Assembly: GCA_015075075.1 (NCBI GenBank)
Contig: JABTVA010000004.1
Coordinates: forward strand, 1 to 64,000
Direction: 5' to 3'
Length of the DNA stretch: 64,000 bases
Source of the DNA: Deltaproteobacteria bacterium
Lineage (GTDB): Bacteria; Desulfobacterota; GWC2-55-46
The position numbers and the translations under genes were made by a program. Under the pieces are notes generated by a model that saw nothing but the letters and a program-made list of their open reading frames with translations, was not told the DNA's origin and made no database searches. Positions 25,454-34,792 of the stretch are shown piece by piece. Within the stretch, counting starts at the first letter, position 1; each line of letters begins with the position of its first letter.

Positions 25454-26557
25454 TCATTTCTCCTGTCGGGCCGTTTTGCTCCGAATAATCAATGCCCTTG
25501 CCGCGAGGACCGCGAGCGTTACGACCGTAAGCGGTATGACGAACGCGCCCATCGCGAACTTGAAGGCGGAAAGGGAGGCGTGCCCCGTGGAGTTGAGGAA
25601 GATGAAGGCGGTGTAGAGGACGTAGTAAGCCAGAAAGAGGGCGCCCTCCCATCGCGCTATCGTATAGCCGGTAAATAGTATGGGCAGGCAGGCGGCAGAG
25701 ACCGCGAGCACCACGGGGATGTCGAAGGAAAGGGCGCTCCCGGGCACCCCGACCCCGTCTGCGGATACGAGGCTCGTTATGCCCATGACGGAGAGTATGT
25801 TGAAGATGTTGCTCCCGACGATGTTGCCGACAGCTATGTCCCGTTCGCCTTTTATGCTCGCCATCACGGACGTCGCGACCTCGGGAAGCGAGGTCCCTGC
25901 CGCTATGATGGTGAGCCCTATTATGAGCTCGCTTATGCCCAGCCCCCTCGCCATCTGGACCGCGCCGTCCACCAGCCACCTCGACCCCAGCACCAGGAGC
26001 GCGAGCCCGGCGATTGAAATAAGGATGTTAACGGCCCAGTCCCTTGCCGCCGACCGCCCCCTTTTATAAGAGAACTCCTCCTTGAACTCGTCCGTCGTCC
26101 CGTTTTCCTTCCGGCCAAGATAGACGAGAAACCCCGTATAAATAAAAAACCCGGCTGTGAGTACAGCCCCTTCGAGCCTGCTCACGACCCCGTTCAAACC
26201 GAAGATGAAAAAAAGTACCGAGACCCCTATCATGACGGGCACGTCGAGCCTTATGAGCTGGCGCGACGCGGCAAGGGGAGTTATGGCGGCCGAGAGGCCG
26301 AGTATGAAGAGGAGGTTGAAGATGTTGCTCCCGACCACGTTCCCGACGGCTATATCGGCCTGCCCCGCAAGGGAGGATTTGACGCTCACCGCGAGCTCGG
26401 GCGAGCTTGTGCCGAAGGCGACTACAGTAAGGCCGATTATGAGCGGGGATATGCCGAGAAAGGACGCGATCCTCGATGAGCCCCTGACGAGCATCTCGGC
26501 CCCGATTATGAGAAGAAGGAGCCCTGCAACGAAAAAGAACAATACCGAAAAACCCAT
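25454..26557 (-). CDS. Inner-membrane Ca2+/cation:H+ or Na+ antiporter (CaCA, YrbG type)
   Basis: 367 residues, about ten helices in two inverted halves. Each half has an alpha-repeat with an acidic residue: VAFGTSSPELAVS and IAAGTSLPEVATS, each followed by a GNIVGSNIFN-type motif. These are the ion-binding repeats of the Ca2+/cation antiporter superfamily. Ion specificity cannot be told from the sequence. The gene converges on nuoN with 8 bp between stops. Confidence 0.9.
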   Translation of the reverse strand: MGFSVLFFFVAGLLLLIIGAEMLVRGSSRIASFLGISPLIIGLTVVAFGTSSPELAVSVKSSLAGQADIAVGNVVGSNIFNLLFILGLSAAITPLAASRQLIRLDVPVMIGVSVLFFIFGLNGVVSRLEGAVLTAGFFIYTGFLVYLGRKENGTTDEFKEEFSYKRGRSAARDWAVNILISIAGLALLVLGSRWLVDGAVQMARGLGISELIIGLTIIAAGTSLPEVATSVMASIKGERDIAVGNIVGSNIFNILSVMGITSLVSADGVGVPGSALSFDIPVVLAVSAACLPILFTGYTIARWEGALFLAYYVLYTAFIFLNSTGHASLSAFKFAMGAFVIPLTVVTLAVLAARALIIRSKTARQEK

Positions 26558-26672
26558 TCAAACCCCTGAAGTCATTATATTTAAAATACTATAATCCATA
26601 TGCCTTATCCAAAGGCAAAAAGACGGCCGTTGCAGAGGCGAAACTCAGCTCTTCGGGGCCGTCCTCGTCATG

Positions 26673-27677
26673 CTAAAAAGTGTACTGGAGGCTCAGTATC
26701 CAGTATATATCCGTCTTTTTTATGTTAACCGGGGGCTTGCTGTCGTATTCGATTATGTTCGTGAGCTTCAAGCTCCAGTAGCTGTTCAGCCTTGAGTTCA
26801 GAGAGGCCTCGTTCCTTACCTGGAAGTTCTCAGGCTCGTCCACCCGGCTGTAGGCCTTGAGGCCGTCGTTGAAGGACGTGTCTTTCGTAAGCCCGAGCCT
26901 TAAATTGCTTCCCACCCGGGCCGTTACCCAGGACTCGTCCCTGCCCGACCGGAGCTCCTCCCTTACGAGCGAAAGGCCGAGCTCGATGAGGAGCGACTTC
27001 GAGGCGCCGTCCCAGACCTGGTAGCCCGCGCCCGGGCCCGCCACGGCCCGGAGGTCGATGTCCCTGAACCTGTCGTTAAGCAGCTCGGCGCTCAGGTACC
27101 CGTAATAGGGGCTCGTAAGGAAGTAGTCGTATTTAAGGGCGGCATAGGAGTTCCTGGCGGTCGTCCTCCCGTTCTCCTCGGCGTAATTGAAGCGGATGCT
27201 TGCGCTCGAGCGGTCCTGCAAGGTCCTCTTCTCCGCATCAAAGCCTATATTTACGCTTGCCCTCCTCGTATTCCCGGAGCGCATGCTCGCTCCTGCGCTT
27301 ATCTTTCCGCCGAGCCTGGGTGTAGCGGGGTCTATCGCGTCGATATCGGCCCACGCCAGTTCATCCCAGGGCCTTTCCGCGGGTTTAAAGACGGTCTGCC
27401 CTGCTTCGTTTATGAGAAAGCTTCCGTTCCATATCTCCCCCGAAGCCGTCCGCACCGTAACCGGCCCGTCGGTCCTCAAGGCGGCAACAGACGATTTCCG
27501 TATCCTGACCGGCTCCGAATACGGGGTGCCCACGGTCAGAACACCCTTTTCCATGCCCTGCACCTTGCCGGTAATGGTGTCCCCGTTCGAAAGGACCAGC
27601 TCGTCCGCTGAGGAGACGGTTGCTACGCCGGCAACGAGGGTTGACGCCATCAGGATAATTTTTTTTATACAAGGCAC
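26673..27677 (-). CDS. Outer-membrane DUF481 (YdiY-like) barrel with N-terminal LSm-like segment
   Basis: 334 residues with a signal peptide (about 1-24). Residues 25-100 contain two repeats of a short beta module (VLSNGDTITGKVQGMEKG; VRTASGEIWNGSF), as in salt-induced outer-membrane proteins. From about residue 125 a DUF481-type barrel follows (SAGASMRSGNTRRASVNIGFDAE) and ends in Phe (LSLQYTF). Function is unknown in general. Monocistronic. Confidence 0.8.
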   Translation of the reverse strand: MPCIKKIILMASTLVAGVATVSSADELVLSNGDTITGKVQGMEKGVLTVGTPYSEPVRIRKSSVAALRTDGPVTVRTASGEIWNGSFLINEAGQTVFKPAERPWDELAWADIDAIDPATPRLGGKISAGASMRSGNTRRASVNIGFDAEKRTLQDRSSASIRFNYAEENGRTTARNSYAALKYDYFLTSPYYGYLSAELLNDRFRDIDLRAVAGPGAGYQVWDGASKSLLIELGLSLVREELRSGRDESWVTARVGSNLRLGLTKDTSFNDGLKAYSRVDEPENFQVRNEASLNSRLNSYWSLKLTNIIEYDSKPPVNIKKTDIYWILSLQYTF

Positions 27678-28015
27678 GTTCTATTCTTCCTCGGTCTGAG
27701 GGGAACAAATTACACGAAGCGGCGGGCACTGTCAAAGGGAATGGAAGAGCGAGACCGGGACGGCAAGGCCCTTTGCAAGCGCAGTAAAAGAGGGCTGTAA
27801 AAAAGGCTTCCCGGGTGTAAACCGGTTTTACGCCAGCCGGAAATCCGCGGCTCTTTCGTAAATTGTTGATAAATTCTCCTTCTGGTTTTTTTTCTATGCA
27901 GGACGCCCCGTAAAATCCCTTTACACCCGCCCCTCGGCCCTTAAAGAAATGCATGGAAAGGCCTTGGCCCGCCGCTTGCAATCCCGTCCAGACATTCCAC
28001 AAAAAGGAGAAGCGC
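27678..28015. other. Intergenic region, 338 bp
   Basis: Lies between the divergent DUF481 and 28016 genes. It holds an imperfect palindrome around GTAAACCGGTTTTAC (about 27818) and AT-rich tracts that may carry promoters. No convincing -35/-10 pair or RNA gene was found. Confidence 0.4.
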
Positions 28016-28411
28016 ATGGAAAGGGCCCTTTCCGGAATACCCGGGCGTATGCTCACCTTGTCAGGCAGGCTCATCGCCGGAAAAGTTGTCATGTTTTGCC
28101 TTGGGTTTTTTGCCCTGCTGCTTTTTGCCGTTCCCGCTGAGGCCATCAGTACCGCCCCGAAGCAGTTCTGGTTCGGAGAGGAGCACGGCTCATGGACCTT
28201 TGCCGACGTTTTTCACGACAAGGCCCGGGACCGGGCCAATGCGCCGGCGAATTCACGGCTTGGCGGGCAGGACCCGTCCGGTTTTGTGATAGACATCGAG
28301 ACGCCTGGCGCGAGGGAAGGCGCGCTTTTGAGGGGCACCGGGACGCGGGCCGATTGCCCCTGGTCGCCTATGAAGAGGAAGTCCATCGCCTCGGCATGCG
28401 AAGGGATATAG
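28016..28411 (+). CDS. Unknown exported protein
   Basis: 131 residues from ATG 28016, with AAAAGGAGAAG upstream; the in-frame ATG at 27953 lacks a ribosome site. A long N-region (27 residues) precedes a hydrophobic signal-like helix (VVMFCLGFFALLLFAVPAEA), then a mature part with FWFGEEHGSWTFADVFHDKARDRANAP. No family is recognised. The last 25 residues (RADCPWSPMKRKSIASACEGI) are Arg/Ser-rich and may reflect a frameshift. Confidence 0.5.
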   Translation: MERALSGIPGRMLTLSGRLIAGKVVMFCLGFFALLLFAVPAEAISTAPKQFWFGEEHGSWTFADVFHDKARDRANAPANSRLGGQDPSGFVIDIETPGAREGALLRGTGTRADCPWSPMKRKSIASACEGI

Positions 28412-28431
28412 CCCTGCGGTTACACCGGCGG

Positions 28432-28537
28432 TTTCTGATTAATTGGTGTATTCGTCATTGCGAGCGGAGCGCGGCAATCTCATCTTTTGGAATATCGAGC
28501 ATTGAGATTGCTTCGTCGCTTCACTCCTCGTAATGGC
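28432..28537. repeat. Palindromic intergenic repeat, family B, copy 2 (one end lost)
   Basis: Begins TTTCTGATTAATT and carries the GTCATTGCGAGCGGAG core with the inverted arm GAGATTGCTTCGTCGC. The right-hand TCAGACC end found in copies 1 and 4 is missing. Confidence 0.7.
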
Positions 28538-28673
28538 GCACGGATGGGATCAATCGGGCCTTAAAGCGCCACAGCAAAGCGGAAGAGGTAGCTTCCAGTA
28601 CCCGACCCGGCTGCCAGGTATCGCCATTGCCGCGGCCCTCCAGTTGACGCAAAGGAAGAGGATAGCCGCGCCT

Positions 28674-28702
28674 CGGCGGATGCCCGGCAAGGGCATCCGC
28701 CG
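28674..28702 (+). terminator. Strong hairpin, possible terminator
   Basis: CGGCGGATGCCC and GGGCATCCGCCG form a perfect 12-bp stem with a GGCAA loop. The following GCCTCTTTCTCC is T/C-rich but not a clean T tract. Confidence 0.45.
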
Positions 28703-28976
28703 GCCTCTTTCTCCCCGGAAACCGCAGTTTTTCCCCGTCCTGATTGACAAACCGCTCTTTTGGGACAGAATCTGAAGAGAGCGTTAAAAGCCTAATCCAG
28801 CATGCGCATGTGCCGCCCCAAACTCGTCTCCGGCGCGCGCGGAAGCCGTGCGCGCCTCGTTGCCCGACCCCCGGCCCATTCCCCCCGGCTGCTCCAAAAC
28901 GCTCTCGCCGGAACCATTTCAGCGCCGCATTCTCAAGATAATCCCTTTGGAATGGAAGAGAGGAGAATTTTCATTT

Positions 28977-30035
28977 ATGAGAATAGCGCAGATTTCGCCG
29001 CTTTTCGAGAGCGTCCCGCCCGCCATGTACGGCGGGACTGAAAGGGTGGTCTCGTACCTTACCGAGGAGCTCGTAGGCCTCGGGCACGAGGTCACGCTCT
29101 TCGCGTCCGCCGATTCGAAGACCCGGGCTGAGCTCGTGCCCTGCTCCGAGCGCGCCCTGAGGCTGGACGAGAACACCCTGGACCCGGTATCCCTGCACCT
29201 CATCATGATGGAGGAGGCGCTCCGGAGGGCCGACTAGTTCGATATCATCCACTCGCACGTGGACTGCATAGGGTTCATCCTGGGGAGGAGGACCGACGTG
29301 CCTGTCATCAACACCCTCCACGGGAGGCTCGACAACCCCGAGCACGAGTTCATATTCAGGGAGTACGGCGGAAGCCCACTCGTGTCCATATCGGACGCGC
29401 AGAGGGCCGCGAAGCCCTTCGCGAACTGGGTCGCGACCGTCCATCACGGCATCCCGGCGGGCCTGTATGATTTCAGCCCCAGGGCGGGCGACTACCTCCT
29501 CTACATAGGCAGGGTATCGCCGGAGAAGAAGGTCGAGTCTTCGATAGATATCGCCATGAAGGCCGGCATACGCCTGAAGATCGCGGCCAAGGTCGACAGG
29601 GTGGACAGGGGTTATTTCGAGGCATGCCTCAGGCCGCACCTTAAAAGCCGGTACGTGGAATTCCTCGGCGAGGTGAACGACAGGGAGAAAAACGAGCTCC
29701 TGGGCGGGGCGCTCGCCTTCCTGCACCCGGTGGACTGGCCCGAGCCTTTCGGCCTTTCCATGCTCGAGGCAATGGCCTGCGGCACCCCGGTCGTCGCCCG
29801 GAGAAGGGGCTCCATACCCGAAGTGGTGGACCACGGCGTTACGGGGTTCGTCTTCGAGCGGGACGAGGAGGCCGTGAGGATAGTAGACGGCATAAGGGGC
29901 GGCTTTTCAAGGGAGGGCTGCAGGAGGAGGTTCGAGGAAAGGTTCCTCCAGGGCCGGATGGCCGCGGATTACCTCATGGCCTACGAGCTCGTGACGGGGA
30001 GGTGCGGGAGCGGATGGCTCAAGTCAGCAGAATAA
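28977..30035 (+). pseudogene. GT4-family glycosyltransferase interrupted by an in-frame TAG
   Basis: 352 codons, counting the internal TAG at codon 87 (29235-29237). The first part (MRIAQISPLFESVPPAMYGGTERVV...) and the second (FDIIHSHVDCIGF... to EPFGLSMLEAMACGTPVVARRRGSIPEVV) stay in one frame and together give a normal GT4 enzyme: Rossmann N domain with the GGTE loop, then the nucleotide-sugar ExFG...E motif. A GAGAGGAGAA box precedes the ATG. Most likely one base change (GAG to TAG gives ADEFDIIHSH). It overlaps the debranching-type enzyme gene by 22 bp, so a role in glycogen or storage-glucan metabolism is inferred. Confidence 0.8.
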
Positions 30036-32179
30036 AGGACTCGTTCTTCATAGTCGCCACCTCGACCATAATAGACCCCTTCCGGCTCATCCAGAAGGAC
30101 GGGGAGATATTCGGCATCTATGACAGGTTCGGGGACATACTGCCCCTCGGGAAGGGGGAGCAGGGCGTGTACTACAAGGGGACGAGGTACCTTTCCCATT
30201 ACGAGCTCAGGATAAACGGCATGAGGCCGCTTTTCCTGAGCTCCAACATGGACGAGGACAACTTCCTCATGACGGTCGACCTCACTAACCCGGACATATA
30301 TTCCGGCGGTGAGCTCCTCTTGAGAAGGGACTCGGTCCACCTGCTGCGCGCGCGGGTCCTCTCCGGGACCAGGGTGCTCGAGCACATAAGGGTCAGGAAC
30401 TTCGGCGAGGAGGACGCCGCCTTTGTCCTTGAGCTCGGGGCCGATTCCGATTTCGAGGACATCTTCGAGGTGAGGGGGATCAAAAGGGCAGGGAGAGGCG
30501 CCCTCCACGAGCCCGAGTACGGGAAAAAGGAGTTCAGCCTCTCCTATGACGGCCTCGACAGCGTAAGGAGGACCACGGCCTTTACCTTCAGCAGGGGCCC
30601 TGACAGGATGAGCGGGAATACCTTCATGTTCTCGCTCAGGCTCAAGCCCAACCAGACCGAGGAAGTTTACGTCACCGCCGAGTGCGTGGAGGGGCGCTCC
30701 AGAAAGGACGGCAGGGGCTATGTCGAGGTATTGAGGGACGCCCGGAAGCGCCTCGGGTCCCGGCGGAAGTCGGGTGTAGAGATATTCACCTCGAACGAGC
30801 ACTTCAATATCTCCATAAGGCGCTCGCTCGCGGACATAGAGATGATGCTTACGGAGACGCCGAAGGGGCTTTTCCCTTACGGAGGCATACCCTGGTACTG
30901 CACCCCGTTCGGGAGGGACGGCATCATAACGGCCCTGGAGTGCGCGTGGATAAAGCCGGACATAGCGGCGGGCGCATTGAAGTACCTCTCCCACATGCAG
31001 GCTACAGGGCGCGACGAGAGGAAGGCAGCGGAGCCCGGGAAGATAATGCACGAGACGAGGCACGGCGAGATGGCGGCGCTCGGCGAGATACCGTTCGGCC
31101 TCTACTACGGGAGCGTTGACGCGACCCCGCTCTACATCATACTCGCCGGGGTGTACTGGAGGAGGACCGGCGACACCGCCCTCATAAGGAAGCTCTGGAA
31201 GAGCATAAGCGCGGCCCTTTCCTGGCTTGACGAGTACGGGGACGCGGACGGGGACGGCTTCCTCGAATACTCGCCCCACGCGGGCGGCCTCAGGAACCAG
31301 GGCTGGAAAGACTCGCAGGACTCGGTCTTCCACAGGGACGGAAGGCTCGCCGAGGGGCCCATCGCGCTCTGCGAGGTGCAGGCCTATCTCTACGCGGCAA
31401 AAAAGGAGGCGGCGGCGCTTTCAAGGCTCATGGGCGACGACGCCCAGGCCGACAGGCTCCGCCTGGAGGCCGAGGAGCTTAAAAAGAGGTTCAACGAGGC
31501 GTTCTGGGACGAGGAGATGGGCACCTACGTTCTTGCCCTCGACGGAAGGAAAAAGCCCTGCAGGGTGGTCTCGTCCAATGCGGGGCACGCGCTCTTCGCG
31601 GGCATTGCAGACCCTCAGAAGGCGCGGAGCGTCGCCGACATGCTCCTTTCGGAGAGCGTCTTTTCCGGCTGGGGCATAAGGACCATAGGCGACGGGGAGA
31701 AGCGATATAACCCCATGTCCTACCATAACGGCTCGGTCTGGCCGCACGATAACGCGCTCACGGCCTTCGGCCTTGCGGCCTACGGCTTTACCGAGCACTT
31801 CAACAAGGTCTTCATGGGCATATTCGACGCGGCGCTCATGTCCGACCTCCAGAGGCTCCCGGAGCTCTTCTGCGGGTTCCCGCGCCGTAACGGCATGGCC
31901 CCCACGCAGTACCCCGTGGCCTGCGCGCCCCAGACATGGGCATCTGGCGCGCTCCTCCTCATGCTCCACGCCTCGCTCGGCGTCTACTTCGAGGCCGACA
32001 AGAGCATGATAATATTCAAGGAGCCGGAGCTTCCGAGCTTCCTCACCTCAGTGTATCTCAAGAACCTGCCCGTAGCGCCCAGGAAGACGCTCGACATACT
32101 GATATCGAGGTACGGCGAGGACGTTACCATAGAGGCCCTGAAAAAACCGGATGACGTCCATATATTGATTATTAAATAA
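30014..32179 (+). CDS. Amylo-alpha-1,6-glucosidase / glycogen-debranching-type GH
   Basis: 721 residues from ATG 30014 (a GTG at 30002 is an alternative). The N-terminal beta domain (GIYDRFGDILPLG, YYKGTRYLSHYEL) is the bacterial GDE_N type. The C-terminal (alpha/alpha)6 domain shows PYGGIPWYCTPFGRDGIITA, GWKDSQDSVFHRDG and YHNGSVWPHDNAL, the conserved acid/base and base regions of the GH133-like debranching family. It removes alpha-1,6 branch residues from glycogen-like glucans in the cytoplasm. Coupled to the upstream glycosyltransferase by overlap. Confidence 0.88.
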   Translation: MAQVSRIKDSFFIVATSTIIDPFRLIQKDGEIFGIYDRFGDILPLGKGEQGVYYKGTRYLSHYELRINGMRPLFLSSNMDEDNFLMTVDLTNPDIYSGGELLLRRDSVHLLRARVLSGTRVLEHIRVRNFGEEDAAFVLELGADSDFEDIFEVRGIKRAGRGALHEPEYGKKEFSLSYDGLDSVRRTTAFTFSRGPDRMSGNTFMFSLRLKPNQTEEVYVTAECVEGRSRKDGRGYVEVLRDARKRLGSRRKSGVEIFTSNEHFNISIRRSLADIEMMLTETPKGLFPYGGIPWYCTPFGRDGIITALECAWIKPDIAAGALKYLSHMQATGRDERKAAEPGKIMHETRHGEMAALGEIPFGLYYGSVDATPLYIILAGVYWRRTGDTALIRKLWKSISAALSWLDEYGDADGDGFLEYSPHAGGLRNQGWKDSQDSVFHRDGRLAEGPIALCEVQAYLYAAKKEAAALSRLMGDDAQADRLRLEAEELKKRFNEAFWDEEMGTYVLALDGRKKPCRVVSSNAGHALFAGIADPQKARSVADMLLSESVFSGWGIRTIGDGEKRYNPMSYHNGSVWPHDNALTAFGLAAYGFTEHFNKVFMGIFDAALMSDLQRLPELFCGFPRRNGMAPTQYPVACAPQTWASGALLLMLHASLGVYFEADKSMIIFKEPELPSFLTSVYLKNLPVAPRKTLDILISRYGEDVTIEALKKPDDVHILIIK

Positions 32180-32225
32180 GGCAGCCAGGGAGTTTTGTTC
32201 TAAAGAGCAACTGTGTTCGGTGTCA

Positions 32226-32393
32226 AGCAGGGTGCGCTATGCGCACCATTACAGATCCCCCTTTGTCCCCCTTTAGAAAAGGGGGAATCTATTGGACCGC
32301 ATCTGTATGTCATTCCAAGCGAAAGTTCAGTAGGGTGCGCTATGCGCACCATTACAAATCCCTCTTTGTCCCCCTTTAAAAAGGGGGAATTTA
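32226..32393. repeat. Two direct copies of a ~65-bp palindromic unit
   Basis: Copies at 32226-32291 and 32328-32393 (103-bp period). Each has a perfect palindrome GGTGCGC-TAT-GCGCACC, ATTACA and a CCCCCTTT...AAAGGGGG hairpin. The second hairpin resembles another at about 34619-34643. It occupies the gap between two convergent genes and may act as a bidirectional barrier. Confidence 0.75.
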
Positions 32394-32454
32394 ACTTTAT
32401 GCCGACCCGGAATCCTTACGGGACCTCTGCCGGATGGAATGACTTCGGGGATTG

Positions 32455-34257
32455 TCATTCCAGGTAGACGACCCTGTTCCGGCCCGATGATTTTGCCTGG
32501 AAAAGCGCCCTGTCCGCCCTGCCCAGGAATTCGGCAACCGGTTCTTTTTGCATCCGGATCGCCACCCCTGCGCTCGCCGTGACCTTCAGGCCTTCCAGCT
32601 GCCCCTCAAAGGCGAGCCCCGCGAGCTTCCTCCGTATCTTCTCGGCCACGATGACGCACTCTGCAGGCGTGTTGCCCATGAGGAACACGGCAAACTCTTC
32701 GCCGCCGTAGCGGACGGCTATGTCGCTCGCCCTTATGGAGCCGAGCATGGCCGAGGCCGCCTGCCTTATGGCCTCGTCCCCGGCCGCATGGCCGTGCCCT
32801 TCGTTAATGTCCTTGAAATGGTCGAGGTCGAAGAGGACGACCGATATGGCGTATTGACCGTTCCGGTCGTGGGCGTGCGCGAGCCTCTTGAGGGTCTCGT
32901 CCATATAGAAACGGGTGTAGAGCCCGGTAAGGGGGTCTTTTATCGACTGCTCGTAGAACTTGCACCTCTCGGCTTCGAGCATGCGGTAGAAGGCCTCGCG
33001 CTCGACCGCTATGGCGAAGGAGCCGCTCATCTCGCCTAACATGCGGTCAAGGTCCCTGTCCTCCCTCACGTCGTGGGCAAGGCGTATGACTGCCATTGCC
33101 CCGGCCCTGCCGCCCTCGCGCGGGAAAAGAGGTATGACGAGGGCCCATTCCCTGACCCCTGCCTTGAGCTCCGGGAGCGCCGCAGGGATGAGCATCTTCC
33201 TGTAACTGCCGCCGTTTTCTACGGCCCACGCGCCCCTTTCAACGCCCAGAACGCCTTTGAGCGCAGCCGGGGGCTCCTCAATGGCCCCCCTGTAGCGCGT
33301 CCCGGGCGAGAGGCAAAGGGGCTCGCCGTTGCCTGTCTTCGCATAGAACTCTATCGAGACCGCCGGGAGCGTCCTCTTTAATATGTCAAGGAGGGCGTTT
33401 GCGATGTCGCGGAAGTCGCGGTAGACGATGACGGTATTGGTGATGTCCTTCAGGGTCTTATTGAGGAACGATAGGCGGCGTATGTCGGTTGAGTCGCCCG
33501 CAAGGGCGAATATGCCGCATTCGAGCTGCTTGAGCCTCCCTATGACGAAGCTTATGAGCCCGCCGTATAAAATGGAGCCGTGCTGCGGCGCTATCATCCT
33601 GACCGGGAGTTCTTCGAGCTTCAAGAGGCCGTGAAGCAGTATCTCCCGGCTCGGCATGTAGTGCTCGTGGAAGGGGCGTATGTCCTCGAAGTACGACTCG
33701 TCCCTGGCGACGAGGCTCCACTCCCGCGTCATGCCGCCGAAGATGTCGCTTGAGAAGAGTATGCCGCTCTCGACGTCGTAGGTGCAGAAGGCCCCCGGGA
33801 AATGGAGGTAGGGCGTAAAGACGAATAGGAGGAGCCTGCCGTCAAGGTCGAGCTGCCAGCCGCTCTCCTCGATGTCGATAATGGGTAGCCTTAGCGCGTA
33901 GTGCTTAATCAGGGCCCGCGCCCGCCAGTGCGTGACGATAGCCGCCTCCGGGTGCAGGCCCGGGATTTCCTCGATTAGCTTGAGGGATGCCGTTATGTCA
34001 GGGTCCTGGTGGTGGCAGATGAAATAACGGATGCTGGAGAAGGGGACTACCTCCTCGACCTTTTTCCTCACGCTTTCGAAGGTAAGGTGGCCGCCGGGGT
34101 CTATGAGGACGGAGTTATTCCCGCGCTCTATGAGGTAGGCGTTGCACTGGAAGATGTCGTCAGGCAAATATTGCCCGACCCACCATACGCGCTCGCCTAT
34201 TTCCACGGCGCGGCTTGTGTCAGCGGAGATTATCTTCCGTATGTCGATGTCGGCCAT
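32455..34257 (-). CDS. Flavodiiron-like (ODP) sensor fused to a diguanylate cyclase
   Basis: 600 residues. Residues 1-255: metallo-beta-lactamase-fold diiron domain of flavodiiron proteins without the flavodoxin part. Ligand motifs: HHQDPDI (family HxExDH, with the last His replaced by Ile and Glu by Asp), PYLHFPGAFCTYD, FSSDIFGG and APQHGSI. Residues about 265-425: GAF-like region ending in a helix. Residues 435-600: GGDEF domain with GGEEF active site and an RxxD inhibitory site five residues before it. Family knowledge: such diiron domains bind O2 or NO. Inference: O2/NO or iron state tunes c-di-GMP synthesis. No signal peptide, so cytoplasmic. Monocistronic. Confidence 0.88.
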   Translation of the reverse strand: MADIDIRKIISADTSRAVEIGERVWWVGQYLPDDIFQCNAYLIERGNNSVLIDPGGHLTFESVRKKVEEVVPFSSIRYFICHHQDPDITASLKLIEEIPGLHPEAAIVTHWRARALIKHYALRLPIIDIEESGWQLDLDGRLLLFVFTPYLHFPGAFCTYDVESGILFSSDIFGGMTREWSLVARDESYFEDIRPFHEHYMPSREILLHGLLKLEELPVRMIAPQHGSILYGGLISFVIGRLKQLECGIFALAGDSTDIRRLSFLNKTLKDITNTVIVYRDFRDIANALLDILKRTLPAVSIEFYAKTGNGEPLCLSPGTRYRGAIEEPPAALKGVLGVERGAWAVENGGSYRKMLIPAALPELKAGVREWALVIPLFPREGGRAGAMAVIRLAHDVREDRDLDRMLGEMSGSFAIAVEREAFYRMLEAERCKFYEQSIKDPLTGLYTRFYMDETLKRLAHAHDRNGQYAISVVLFDLDHFKDINEGHGHAAGDEAIRQAASAMLGSIRASDIAVRYGGEEFAVFLMGNTPAECVIVAEKIRRKLAGLAFEGQLEGLKVTASAGVAIRMQKEPVAEFLGRADRALFQAKSSGRNRVVYLE

Positions 34258-34792
34258 AAGGGGCTGTAAGAGAATCGAAAAAGAGTAAAGGAACCTCTGG
34301 TTAATTCATGTGTTCGTCATTGCGAGCGGAGTGAAGCAATCTCATCTTCCGGAAAATGAAGCGCCTTGAGATTGCTTCGGAGCCAAAAGCTCCTAAGCAA
34401 TGACAACGGAAAAGATAATGAATCAGGCATTCCTAAGGTGTCTCGGGATGAGTCTCGAAGATGGGGGTGCCGGAGGATGCGTTTCGAAGCTGTGTCATGT
34501 AGAACGAGGCCCCTCGCTCCGCTCAGGGTAAACTCCGGAAGGATCCCGGCGCGGACTACAGCCGCGCCCTCGGAATGACAGGCGCATGGAACCGCGGCTA
34601 CAGGCCGGGCCGTCCAAAAGACTCCCCCTTTTCCAAAGGGGGCAGGGGGGATTATCAGGATGCGATGACTTTCTCCCTTTCATAAGGGAGACGGCCGGAG
34701 GCGATTGCCGGAATTGCCTGGATTAGTCGCGCCGGTTTCAGGTAGATTCTTGCACAAGAGGGGAAATCTGTCAAACGGGGGAAAGGCAAGGT
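34258..34792. other. Intergenic region, 535 bp, repeat-rich
   Basis: Contains family-B repeat copy 3 (34289-34434), a CTCGCTCCGCTCAGGG fragment near 34509 that looks like part of another dispersed repeat, and a CCCCCTTTTCC-AAAGGGGG hairpin (about 34619). The two flanking genes both read minus, so promoter activity for 34257 must lie in the left part. No gene seen. Confidence 0.5.
34289..34434. repeat. Palindromic intergenic repeat, family B, copy 3
   Basis: Starts GGAACCTCTGGTTAATTC and ends AATGAATCAGGCATTCC; inner GTCATTGCGAGCGGAG and its mirror. A third nested arm (GGAGCCAAAAGCTCC) is unique to this copy. Confidence 0.75.

Larger units (their letters stand above)
28412..28976. other. Intergenic region, 565 bp
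   Basis: Contains family-B repeat copy 2 (28432-28537), a perfect 12-bp hairpin at 28674-28702 and a TTGACA at 28744 with a poor -10 (AGAATC, 28767), a possible promoter for the glycosyltransferase at 28977. The remainder encodes nothing recognisable. Confidence 0.5.

Noticed and set aside
29981-31333. 450-codon open frame on the minus strand
   Set aside because: Antisense shadow of the debranching-type gene in GC-rich DNA. The plus-strand product has clear family motifs; this one is rich in Arg, Pro and Gly without any.
32226-32393. CRISPR-like repeat
   Set aside because: Only two units, each longer than a CRISPR repeat, with internal palindromes and a single spacer; no cas genes.
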